From Reticulitermes speratus (Eukaryota; Arthropoda; Insecta; Blattodea; Rhinotermitidae), in contig JAJKFL010000002.1 of NCBI GenBank assembly GCA_021186555.1, positions 27,568,001 to 27,632,000 on the forward strand: a DNA stretch of 64,000 nucleotides. Reading direction: 5' to 3'. The position numbers and the translations under genes are program-made. Each line of letters opens with the position of its first letter. Position 1 is the first letter of the stretch. Positions 56,134 to 64,000 of this stretch are shown here, piece by piece. The notes under the pieces were generated by a model that saw only the letters and a list, made by a program, of their open reading frames with translations, did no database searches and was not told the origin of the DNA.

Positions 56134-56511
56134 TTAACAACGCCACGTGTTCCGTGTATTTCGTACCTGTATTTCGTGAATATTGTTTATACATTACACG
56201 TTTCGACCATTCGATCATCCTCAGGTGTCCATATAGAAACTTAAAATCCAAGGTAAAGTGCGTAAATTTTTTTTTGTGAGATCTCACAAATAATGTCAAG
56301 TGTATAAAATATACAATATACGTTACATTTGGTATTATTTTATACATCTGATATTACTTGTGAGATCTCACAAAAAATGTTCACACACTTTACCTTGGAT
56401 TTTAAGTTTTTGTAGGAACATCTGAGGATGATCGAATGATCGAAACATGTAGTGTATATACAATATTCACGAAACACAGGTTGTGTCAGACGGAACACGT
56501 GGCGTTGTTTG
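56134..56511. mobile_element. Foldback element, ~378 bp, arms meeting near 56322
   Basis: The left arm (56134-about 56315) and right arm (about 56330-56511) are reverse complements with moderate divergence. Shared blocks: AACGCCACGTGTTCCGT, TTTCGTGAATATTG, GATCATCCTCAG, CTTAAAATCCAAGGTAAAGTG, TGTGAGATCTCACA and GTATAAAATA. The 14-base perfect palindrome TGTGAGATCTCACA occurs in both arms (56275-56288, 56359-56372). The core GAGGATGATCG...CGAAACATGT is at 56423-56455, with its mirror at 56202-56225. No coding. Confidence 0.88.
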
Positions 56512-56751
56512 TTTAAGTCTATTTACACAGCGGTATGGATAACGTCAGATTAATATAATCTTTAGCCAAAATGTCCTCCGTAACGATTTCTTACTTGTGT
56601 TCTTGCAACGGTGAAAGACGTACTAAAATCAAACGCATCTTCAAACGTCATTCCAAACCCCAACAGTTAGACAAAATGCAATGGCATTTTATTATTTTAC
56701 TGTATCCTTACTTTCATTCTGTCCGTAAAGAGACCGAAATTCAATTACCGT
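56512..56751. other. Unassigned spacer
   Basis: Nothing recognised. Confidence 0.35.
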
Positions 56752-56905
56752 AAAGGCCAAAGATTTTTCTCCTTTGCGCCAGTCCAGATCGGCTCTTGGG
56801 CCAATCCATCTCCTACACAAATAATCGCAGGAACCTTTATGGGTAGGGTAAAAAAGGACGGAGCGTGAAGCTGACCACCACTCACCTACATTGAGCACCG
56901 AGGTA
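56752..56905 (+). mobile_element. SINE-3, internal and 3' part
   Basis: AAGATTTTTCTCCTTTGCGCCAGTCCAGATCGGCTCTTGGGCC, then GGACGGAGCGTGAAGCTGACCACCACTCACC and CATTGAGCACCGAGGTATAT, in SINE-3 order. The head is missing. Confidence 0.7.
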
Positions 56906-57577
56906 TATAATGCGTGCAGCGTTCCCTCCAAATCTCTTCTGCACCTATACGGCACTTCGGCGTAGCGACTAACCTGGCCCAGTTTCTTCAACGTCACTTT
57001 GTCTCTTCAAATGGTTCAAGGAAACGGAGTTCTACGGTTACATAATTGTTGGAGGCGAGGCTCCCTACATAAAGTTTAATACCACTGACCTATATAAACT
57101 AAGAACTGATTGGACCTTGACAACACGCATTACTCCCCCCCCCCCTACAGAGTGCCAGCACGGCGGTGTGCAGACTGACAGACACTATTAATTGATTTAA
57201 AACACATTATTACTTTAACAAGGGTGGAAAGGTGCAAGCATGCCACAACGTGAAGTGTACACACTTTTGAAAACCGTTCTAACTGGGGTTTAATTTTTAA
57301 ATTTTGTGGTTATTTAATGACGCTGTCGCCGGCCCAAATTATTTAACGTCCAAGTACCGGATAATTAGTTTACCTGTATTTGTCGTTTAACACAGAGATG
57401 ATCTATCCTGGAAGGGGGATGACATGTTAATAAATCAGAGAACATATGAAAGAAGAAATTGTGATCCTGTGTGTGTGTGTGAGAGAGAGAAAGAGAGAGC
57501 GAGAGATAGGGTCGGCTTTATTTAAAGACTCTGTTAACATGTATTTAATATTGTATTCACCGTGCATCTTGTATAAA
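56906..57577. other. Unassigned sequence with SINE-4 trace and GA repeat
   Basis: GTGGTTATTTAATGACGCTGTCGC at 57305-57328 resembles the SINE-4 end. C11 run at 57137-57147; GTGTGTGTGTGTGAGAGAGAG at 57470-57490. Confidence 0.45.
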
Positions 57578-57750
57578 TTAAAATTGAAATTAAAACCAAC
57601 TTGATGTACCTTCACTATTAAAAATTTTAATAGTAGATTAATTAACTCTTAATTAGCCGAAACATATCGGGTTAATTAAGAGTTAATTAATCTACTATTA
57701 AAATTTTTAATAGTGAAGGTGCATCAAGTTGGTTTTAATTTCAATTTTAA
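57578..57750. mobile_element. Near-perfect hairpin, 78-bp arms, 17-base loop
   Basis: The left arm 57578-57655 and right arm 57673-57750 are reverse complements with one mismatch (GATGTACC against GATGCACC). The loop GCCGAAACATATCGGGT is the recurring core in short form. The arms are AT-rich (TTAAAATTGAAATTAAAACC..., ATTAATTAACTCTTAATTA). By far the most symmetric structure in the window. No coding. Confidence 0.97.
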
Positions 57751-58967
57751 CTCTGTTAACAGTTAAAATTATACAGCGTATAATACATACACATATAGAA
57801 ACGCAGCGAAACACACAATTTTGATGGCGTCCTTCTGCTACAGGATAGCACACCGAAGAAACCGAAAACAATAAGGAGTGGTTAAAACTGGATGGCCTAT
57901 AATGAGTACCTGCGTAGGCACACAGTGTTGATTTACTTGGTTAAAATACGAACACTATTAAGAATAGCATTAAACTACTGTACAAAACGGCAAGTACATT
58001 TGAACAGTAGTAAATACAACTACCATACTCACGAGGGTTGATCAGCATATAATTTAGTAACTAACGAACCCGCACTCGCTGTGGTCATATCACGGGAATT
58101 CCTCGCCGAGCGACCATCAAAGGTTTCCAGTGCTGACGCAAAATATTGGCGGCTCCAAATTTAAAGATGGTCTCGAGCAGGAAACAGTTGTGATACGACG
58201 GCTGATAACACAGAACACGGACATCATCAACAGGCAGCAGCAGAAACGCTCGTACTGCGATATACGAAATGTCTCACGTCAGATGCAGCGGTAAATAACT
58301 GGCATTTAGTAAAACAACTATGCGAAGTGGCAGTTTATCCCTACCTACATAAAACAACAGCAGAGCAGAATCTATTGAACGCCTTCAGTCCAGGCAGGCC
58401 TACGCCGAAGTGTTTCACACGGGCATTTTCCCTCCTCCTGCATGTAGCAATGCCTGCCTTACACTGAAACGTGTTTTCGTTTGTGCTCTGGTAAAAGTAA
58501 CTGTCGTAATACAAAAAGTTCCCACAGTGCTGATACTGCGCACGATGTGGTTTTAATATCGAAAAAGCTTTCATTCTTCGAGGAAAACTTCTCCCTCTTG
58601 CATTCTCGTTGAAAACATGTAGCGATTTACTCACAATGTAAACAGGGCCGGCGAGATATAACCATGAAATTACTTCCGTAACAAAGCGCGCAGCCACATC
58701 AGCGTTACCTGACCGCCTGTATGAATTCAAGTACCGCAGTTTCTGCACATTATATTGCTTGTGACTATGTACAATTTGAGGAAGAGCGGCAATGGCCCAC
58801 ACTTGCAATCCAGAGGCGTCCGGTTCAAATAGTAGCCGGGACACTGGTTGTCCCGAGTTTCTTCGTGGTATTCCTCAGTCCCTCCAGGCAAACACCGGGA
58901 TATTACTTCAATTTGGGAACGTACACTTACTTCAGAATCCATTCCTGTTCATCATTTTTTTGTGGTG
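57751..58967. other. Unassigned sequence with a 167-codon minus frame
   Basis: The minus frame 58341-58844 begins MSRLLFEPDASGLQVWAIAA. It has no transmembrane pattern or known motif, and a 107-codon plus frame overlaps it. It may be chance or an unrecognised repeat; not called as a gene. Confidence 0.4.
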
Positions 58968-59226
58968 AAGGGCCCCGCAGCAGATATAACGGACGCACCG
59001 CAGCCTTGAGGCTTAATGTGCAACCCTGTGACGACGATGATTAGTTTTTCTCATTTTTGCGTGTAATGGAGCACCGGTGGAATGAAACTTACAGGGGAAA
59101 ACCGAAGTGCTCGGGGAAAAACCTGTCCCAGTGTCACTTTGTCCACCACAAATCCCACATGGAGTAACCCGTGATCGAACCCGGGCCTCCGCGGTGAGAG
59201 GCCGGTGACTGAGCCATGGCACGGCC
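58968..59226 (-). mobile_element. SINE-2, near full length
   Basis: Reversed: GGCCGTGCCATGGCTCAGTC, then GGCCCGGGTTCGATCACGGG (a good B-box), TCCATGTGGGATTTGTGGTG, GACAAAGTGACACTGGGACA, ATTCCACCGGTGCTCCATTA, GGCTGCGGTGCGTCCGTTAT and the end TGCTGCGGGGCCCTTCACC followed by an A7-containing tail. It confirms that SINE-2 also has a tRNA-like head. Confidence 0.9.
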
Positions 59227-60009
59227 TGTTCATCATTTATCATCCATCCTACCATAGCTGCTAGTACACCGAGGTACACACAGACAGCGCCTTAGAATGG
59301 ATATACCATAAATAAATAAAATCCATCCGTTCGTGGACTGAGTACAAAAGAGTAACCCGACAAGTGAGTAACTCAGCAGGGTATACCCCGATTCGTCAGA
59401 GTCCAGTCACTCGACAGAGCTGAAGGGGCAGTTGTGAATTCAACTGTAACGTTCTGCCAGAAGAAAGAAACTGAAACTTATATCACTACTATTCGTTCTT
59501 CAGAACCGTCTTGTATAAGACGTACTTCTTACAACATGTAGCCTGTCCGGTAGATTACACTTCAACTGTTCTAGCCTGACATCGCCTCTCATGTGGCCTT
59601 AAGATGAGGACATTTAAGCTACGACAAGAGATGCTGGTTCTCTCATATTTCTCACAGAACAGTTTCATGGTGGCAAGGTCCCTAGAGGACGCTCCGCGTT
59701 CGAAGGGTCACGTAACAGAGGTGACATTTTACGAGGCAACCGAACATTTTAATACTGCTAGTGGGAACGGCCCTTTTGAAAATTCAAGTGAAAACCTTTA
59801 GGGATGGAAGCGCACATGCCGAGGCCGTCTGACGATTAACACTACGTCACACACTGATTACCCCCATCATCCTAACAGCAGTAGATTATTGCACTCATGA
59901 AGCTACCCCAGACTAAGTAATGAACCCATCACACATTCATGGAACGAACAGATGCAGACATGGGCACGATTTAAATCTAATTAACTAACTGCATGGAGCA
60001 GATTTCTTC
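59227..60009. other. Unassigned sequence
   Basis: Nothing recognised; the 65-codon plus frame at 59604-59801 shows no motif. Confidence 0.4.
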
Positions 60010-60545
60010 CTGAGAAGCTAACAGGTCCTCAGCCAGTCAAGAAATTCCCCGCATTTTATGGAACCCGAAGACTTATTACAGCATTCAGAAGAGACCGCCA
60101 CCTGTACCTATCCTGAGCCAGATCAATCCAGTCCATCCCTTTCCAACCCACTTACTGCAGATCCATTTGAACACTATCCTCCCGTGTACGCCTAGGTCTT
60201 TCAAGTGGTCTATTTCCGTCAGGTCTCCCCACCAAAACCCTGTATGCACCTCTCCTGTCTCCCATACGTGCCACATGCCCTGCCCATCTCATTCTTCTTG
60301 ATTCTATCACCCGAATATTTGGTGAGGAGTACAGATCAAAAAGTTCCACGTTATGTATTCTTCTCCCCTCCCCTGTTACCTAGTCCCTCTTGGGCCAAAA
60401 TATCCTCTTCAGCACCATATTCTCGAACATCCTCATCAGTCCACGTTTCTCCCCCCATATAAGAGACCAAGTTTCACACCCATACAAAACAACAGGCTAA
60501 ATTACAGTTCTGCATACCTTAATCTTTATATTTTTGGACAGCAAA
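60010..60545 (-). pseudogene. LINE-A ORF2 C-terminal third
   Basis: Minus-strand reading, in order: LLSKNIKIKVCRTVI, VVLYGCETWSL (the conserved LYGxETW motif after the reverse transcriptase domain), LMRMFENMVLKRIFW and [20 protein letters not shown]. Then come [54 protein letters not shown] and the 3' end AAGTCTTCGGGTTCCATAAAATGCGGGGAATTTCTTGACTGGCTGAGG. At least three frame changes and stops interrupt it. It is the most complete LINE-A copy here and serves to identify the shorter tails at 5.4, 21.6, 31.6, 36.2, 52.8 and 61.4 kb. Confidence 0.9.
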
Positions 60546-61434
60546 CTGCGAGACAAACGATTCTGCAGCGATCACTTAAATACAAAAGATTTACTGAAAT
60601 GTAAATAAAATGTGTCGTATAATGCGACGTTTCGTCTAAAGCGATAATATGGGCATAATACATTAAGGCAAAAATTTAATATAAATCCTAATTATTCTAC
60701 ATGCATATTCGTATTAGGAAAAATCAGTCAACTGTTCTTTGCAGCTTACTATAACTCCATGCAGCAGAGCCTTACTGGGACACTAAAGCTTTCACGCTCA
60801 GTGGTTACTATATGTAACACCGAGTTTAACATTCAAAAGCCCTCATTTCTGCCCACAGAATGGAAAGTAAGAATCTCGGAGTTCCTGATTAAATGAGAGA
60901 GATAAAACCGTCACGAATATCGAAATGTGTTTTCAATGTGAAACAGTTATTTGGTTCCAGTAACTTGCAATATACCAGTAATAAATATATAAAACAGTCT
61001 CAAACGCATAAGAAGCATGAGAGTTTAATTTTACAAAACACAAACATTCAAGGAAGCACGAAACGCATTAAATAAAGGAACGAGAATCTCACTCCGTAGA
61101 ACACGAAAGCAGTCAACCTCCGGTCCTCAGTCTTCTGGGATGTTACGCAACAGGTGAGTCGGCGTCCCTTCGATTCGCCAGTCTCGTGGTCTCATCCCGA
61201 TTTGTTGGAACCAGTCACAGAAGGCCGAAACAATGGTATTAAACGGGTGATCACGAAAGGCCTAAATACCGAACACCGAGGCTGCCGCATTTATTAGTTT
61301 CGTACGATTCCCCCCAAAAAAGTCAGACACTTTCACTGTGATGAATTTGTAATGAAGACGGAGTGCGTTTACTGAGAAGTACGAACTGAATCTTTATATA
61401 CAAATATAATTTCGGTTACATTCAATCTTCAATA
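60546..61434. other. Unassigned sequence with trace of repeat R1
   Basis: The stretch 61290-61400 ends GCGTTTACTGAGAAGTACGAACTGAATC, similar to the end of R1 at 9.66 kb. At 60621-60640 CGTATAATGCGACGTTTCG recalls the core. No gene recognised. Confidence 0.4.
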
Positions 61435-61540
61435 GGTTCGGCGAGTCAGAAATTCCCTAACTTTTTATGGAATCTGAAGTTCCACTACCGTACACACGAA
61501 AGCGTCATCTGTCCCTGTCTTGAGCCAGAGACATTTACTG
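61435..61540 (-). mobile_element. LINE-A 3' tail
   Basis: Reversed: CTCAAGACAGGGACAGATGACG, then AACTTCAGATTCCATAAAAAGTTAGGGAATTTCTGACTCGCCGAACC, the LINE-A end with several changes. Confidence 0.65.
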
Positions 61541-61934
61541 ACCTTTGTTTCTACCTTTAATTAACAATGCTTCCACAAACTCAACGAATTATATTACATC
61601 GAGTGGGAAAACTGTAATATTTGGGAAGATTGGCCCTTTTTACTGTACTATCTTAGCACTTTCCTGGATAAACCGAAGTAAACGCAGGAAACGCTTTAAT
61701 CATGAAACAAGAGATCATGTCGGTCTCCTACCAATCAGCAACTTTTACATCACCTACACCAGAAGTACGAAGCAAAGTCATTAGCCAAATGAGATATAGC
61801 ATATACTGTGTCACCTACACATTCTTCAGATGAGAAGAGTTTCTATGTAATCTAACAAGAGGGCATAGCACTCCGACCAAAGAACAACAGAACGCACTAT
61901 TTCTCAGGGACATAAAGGCAGAAAGGCAAAAATA
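61541..61934. other. Unassigned sequence
   Basis: A 79-codon plus frame (61545-61784) has no recognised motif. TA at 61933-61934 is the left target duplication of the next element. Confidence 0.4.
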
Positions 61935-62498
61935 CAGTGTGTTTCATAAGTCCATCCGGGATTTAGAGGCTTGGCCGTGCAGTAGCAAACCCACATATAA
62001 GAGATAAAAGCATGCCAACGGATAGAGGAAATGTAAAAGTTTTTTTCGTGACGGATGCGATGGCGTAGTTACCCGTTTCTCCGCTAGGAGGCAGTGGTGT
62101 GCAAACATGGCGTTTTCAGGTGAACAGAAAGCTTTTTGTGTCCTGCAATTTGCTAAAACCCAGTCAACTGTAACAGTGCAACGTGGTTTTCGAACCAAGT
62201 ATCGTACAGAACCACCAACGTACAAAACAGTAAGAGACTGGTATAGAAAATTTGAGGAAACTGGCTGTTTGTGTGTCGCAAAACGAACAGGTAGGCCGGG
62301 ACCATCGCCTGGGACTGTGAACCTCGTACGAGTCTGTACGTCTGTCGAGTCACCAAAGGGGACGTATTGAACATTTGTAAGGTAGGTTCAAAACATGGAT
62401 ATGTACTCTTTTCACTGACATGCTCTCATCCCCCGTGTGTGATTTGGCTCCTGAGCTACAGACCTCCGAAATCCCGGAGGGATTTATGAAACACCCTG
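61935..62498 (+). mobile_element. Mariner-type element, internal-deletion derivative (564 bp)
   Basis: The left end CAGTGTGTTTCATAAGTCCATCCGGGATTT and right end, inverted, CAGGGTGTTTCATAAATCCCTCCGGGATTT match at 27 of 30 positions. TA flanks both ends (61933-61934 and 62499-62500), the target duplication of Tc1/mariner elements. Inside lies the first 65-70 codons of a transposase followed at once by what looks like its extreme C-terminus. The central catalytic domain is gone, so the copy cannot encode an active enzyme but keeps both ends needed for mobilisation. Confidence 0.92.
62107..62370 (+). pseudogene. Transposase N-terminal domain (helix-turn-helix), internally deleted
   Basis: The 87-codon frame starts MAFSGEQKAFCVLQFAKTQS and continues VQRGFRTKYRTEPPTYKTVR, DWYRKFEETGCL and VAKRTGRPGPS. 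This is the N-terminal DNA-binding helix-turn-helix (the type filed as DUF4817) of insect mariner-like transposases, residues 1 to about 67. The basic GRPGPS linker marks its end. The codons after it (GTVNLVRVCTSVESPKGTY-stop) read, with a one-base shift, CRVTKG then RIEHL-stop, which fits the usual C-terminus of these enzymes. Intact relatives are several times longer. The start ATG is supported by the element structure. Confidence 0.88.
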
Positions 62499-62890
62499 TA
62501 ATTACGTGGATCAAAATACGTTTATCTTCCCCACCCCCCACCAGACACACAAACTATTCGGTACAGAGTTTCCAAATTTAGGACTCTGGGAATCTTACTT
62601 AAATCACGGAACCCCAAAGATGCATGTCCGCAATGGTGACAGCCCACATGTTTGTACTTCGTACGAGTTCTTTATGGCCTCCTCAAGTTCGTGAAGTATA
62701 GACGCAATAATACATCTTGCTACGTGTTACAGAGAACAAAAGAAAAAAAAATAGCAATCAGTCGGCCACGTTTAGCTTCATTCTACAAGCCAAGAATTTC
62801 GCAGCATATTGAAAACAACTACTGGTGTGCCGCGACAAGTAAACGATAATTTTCAATGTTGGGAGATTTACGGTTCTCACAGCGGTACTG
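62499..62890. other. Unassigned spacer
   Basis: Nothing recognised between the mariner derivative and the next foldback. Confidence 0.4.
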
Positions 62891-62892
62891 CA

Positions 62893-63063
62893 CAGGATTC
62901 AGGTCTTATGGAGTGTGACGCAGAGTTTGTGGGTGAGTTGTTCTCTAAGTTTTCAAGGACTGTAGTGTCTGCTTGATCTTTGAAGGCAAAGACACTACGG
63001 TCCTTCGAAACGTCGGGAACCACTCACCCAAAAACACAGCGTCACATCCCAGAATACCTACAC
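62893..63063. mobile_element. Foldback element, ~170 bp
   Basis: The left arm (62893-62976) and right arm (62988-63063) mirror each other: GAGTGTGACGCAGAGTTTGTGGGTGAGT against GGATGTGACGCTGTGTTTTTGGGTGAGT (reversed). The inner stem AGGACTGTAGTGTCT / AGACACTACGGTCCT has one mismatch and a loop of about 13 bases. CCTTCGAAACGTCGGGAACCACTC is the core, shared with the 14.7-kb foldback. Confidence 0.8.
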
Positions 63064-64000
63064 TGTCAACTTCAGTGTTATTTACTTTCATTAAATAAGT
63101 TTCACAATAGTCAACACATAGTTTTCCCCAGTGGCTAATCGTTTTAATGAATCTGGTCCAACTTTACACAATGTACCTGGACATTCGTCTCTTCTGAGAT
63201 GTGTTGTAGGGCCTACTGACATTTCTGAGCAAAGGGATTCCTCCATATTCGAGATCGATATGGAGACAGCAGATTCCTCCAAAACTTCGATATTTTAGAT
63301 CAACCAGAGAACACGGCGCCACATACCACAAACCAGCAACCCCGCATGCATTTCAAAACAGAAAACTTTCCTCGTTAGCTGAAGCGTTGTCACTGAACTC
63401 ATTAATTATTTGTTTTAACTAGAGATTTGCACCTCCAAGTGTATACCAACGTAAACACAAGACAACTACATCACAGACTCCCAATTATACAAGATGCAAG
63501 ATTCCTGCTGATAGACGTGGCTAACACAGTGATGATAAGTTCTGACGCCTGTGAACTTGGATCAATATACAAGAGTGGATCAAGAACGGGGTCAACAATA
63601 AAAACCGTCCGGCGTATTAGATGCAAATTGTCATAAATTTTTCCGTCGATATTTGATGAGGCTTTATAAGACTGTATCATAAACACACTGCAGTAAATTA
63701 AAACTAAAGCAAGCCTACATACAGGATTCCACCTGTCTCGTTGTTTCTAAAGTTTTCCACACAAATGATTCAGTTGTACATGAAAATTATTGTACAAGCA
63801 CATCAATACTTGCAGTACTTGAGGCGGGGCTTCAGTGTCCTGTGTTCAAAATTATTATCTTCATTTAGTTCGTGCGTGTAGGTCTACCTTATAAAACATA
63901 CATTACTTTTCTTTTGAACACACTGGGATTCGAAACTTTCGTCATTGCGTCGGTTCTTCTCAGTAAACTTAAAAGATATAAGAAAAGAAAACCAATCTCG
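63064..64000. other. Unassigned sequence to the window end
   Basis: Opposite frames of about 70 codons at 63427-63686 are antisense shadows. No repeat or gene recognised. Confidence 0.4.

Noticed and set aside
58341..58844. 167-codon minus frame as a gene
   Set aside because: No motif, overlapped by another open frame, and no supporting splice or promoter signals could be judged from the sequence alone.
60205..60604. Plus-strand frames over the LINE-A remnant
   Set aside because: They are antisense shadows of the minus-strand LINE ORF2 remnant.
1..64000. Bacterial-type operon, defence or secondary-metabolite cluster
   Set aside because: No long adjacent frames, ribosome-binding sites or operon spacing; everything points to insect non-coding DNA.

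Overview
This window looks like non-coding DNA of an insect nuclear genome, most likely a cockroach. It has AT-rich background, short ORFs only, microsatellites, tRNA-derived SINEs, 5'-truncated LINE tails and many small inverted-repeat (MITE or foldback) elements. The cockroach assignment, with Periplaneta americana the best guess, rests on recall: the foldback at 35.6 kb encodes the peptide SLFWDFTQRRLVVTDVSG-like and the SINEs encode [15 protein letters not shown], strings I remember from predicted proteins of that species. I could not run a search. No host protein-coding gene, functional tRNA, rRNA, CRISPR array or operon could be supported.

Layout. SINEs fall into four families here. SINE-1 has a tRNA-like head with a good B box (3.1, 19.8, 25.3, 25.6, 33.4 kb). 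SINE-2 has a body reading [10 protein letters not shown] (10.2, 29.2, 31.3, 46.1, 54.1, 55.4, 59.0 kb). SINE-3 has a body with CCAGACCG/CTGGGG and a 3' end reading TCTAGTGCC (0.2, 7.8, 14.0, 21.4, 30.3, 36.5, a head-to-head pair at 45.0-45.4, 48.3, 50.9, 51.5, 56.8 kb). SINE-4 ends in TTATTTAACGAC (37.0, 37.7 kb). LINE debris is mostly the last 50-150 codons and 3' UTR of endonuclease/reverse-transcriptase elements. The most informative pieces are at 38.3-39.1 kb, which keeps the YADD catalytic motif, and at 60.0-60.5 kb, which keeps LYGCETW and [10 protein letters not shown].

DNA transposons are present as relics or non-autonomous elements. They include a 564-bp TA-flanked mariner-type deletion derivative keeping the transposase N-terminus (61.9-62.5 kb) and a decayed mariner-type transposase catalytic region (42.2-42.8 kb, minus). 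A 662-bp MITE has a perfect TAA duplication (PIF/Harbinger-like, 23.4-24.1 kb). Two opposite-oriented copies of a ~165-bp hAT-like MITE lie at 11.2 and 34.6 kb, and a pogo/Tigger-like MITE at 26.4 kb. Other TIR elements are at 17.2, 18.8 and 44.2 kb, and a four-copy ~485-bp family sits at 10.3, 24.7, 28.3 and 47.2 kb.

The most unusual theme is a set of foldback (hairpin) elements at 1.5, 14.7, 35.6, 56.1, 57.6 and 62.9 kb, with half-elements elsewhere. Their arms look unrelated, but most share a core of the form CTGAnGATG...CGAAACrT. The 57.6-kb hairpin has 78-bp arms with a single mismatch, so it is recent or actively homogenised. I see no evidence for a multi-gene biological system. Anything new here would be repeat families or foldback mechanics.
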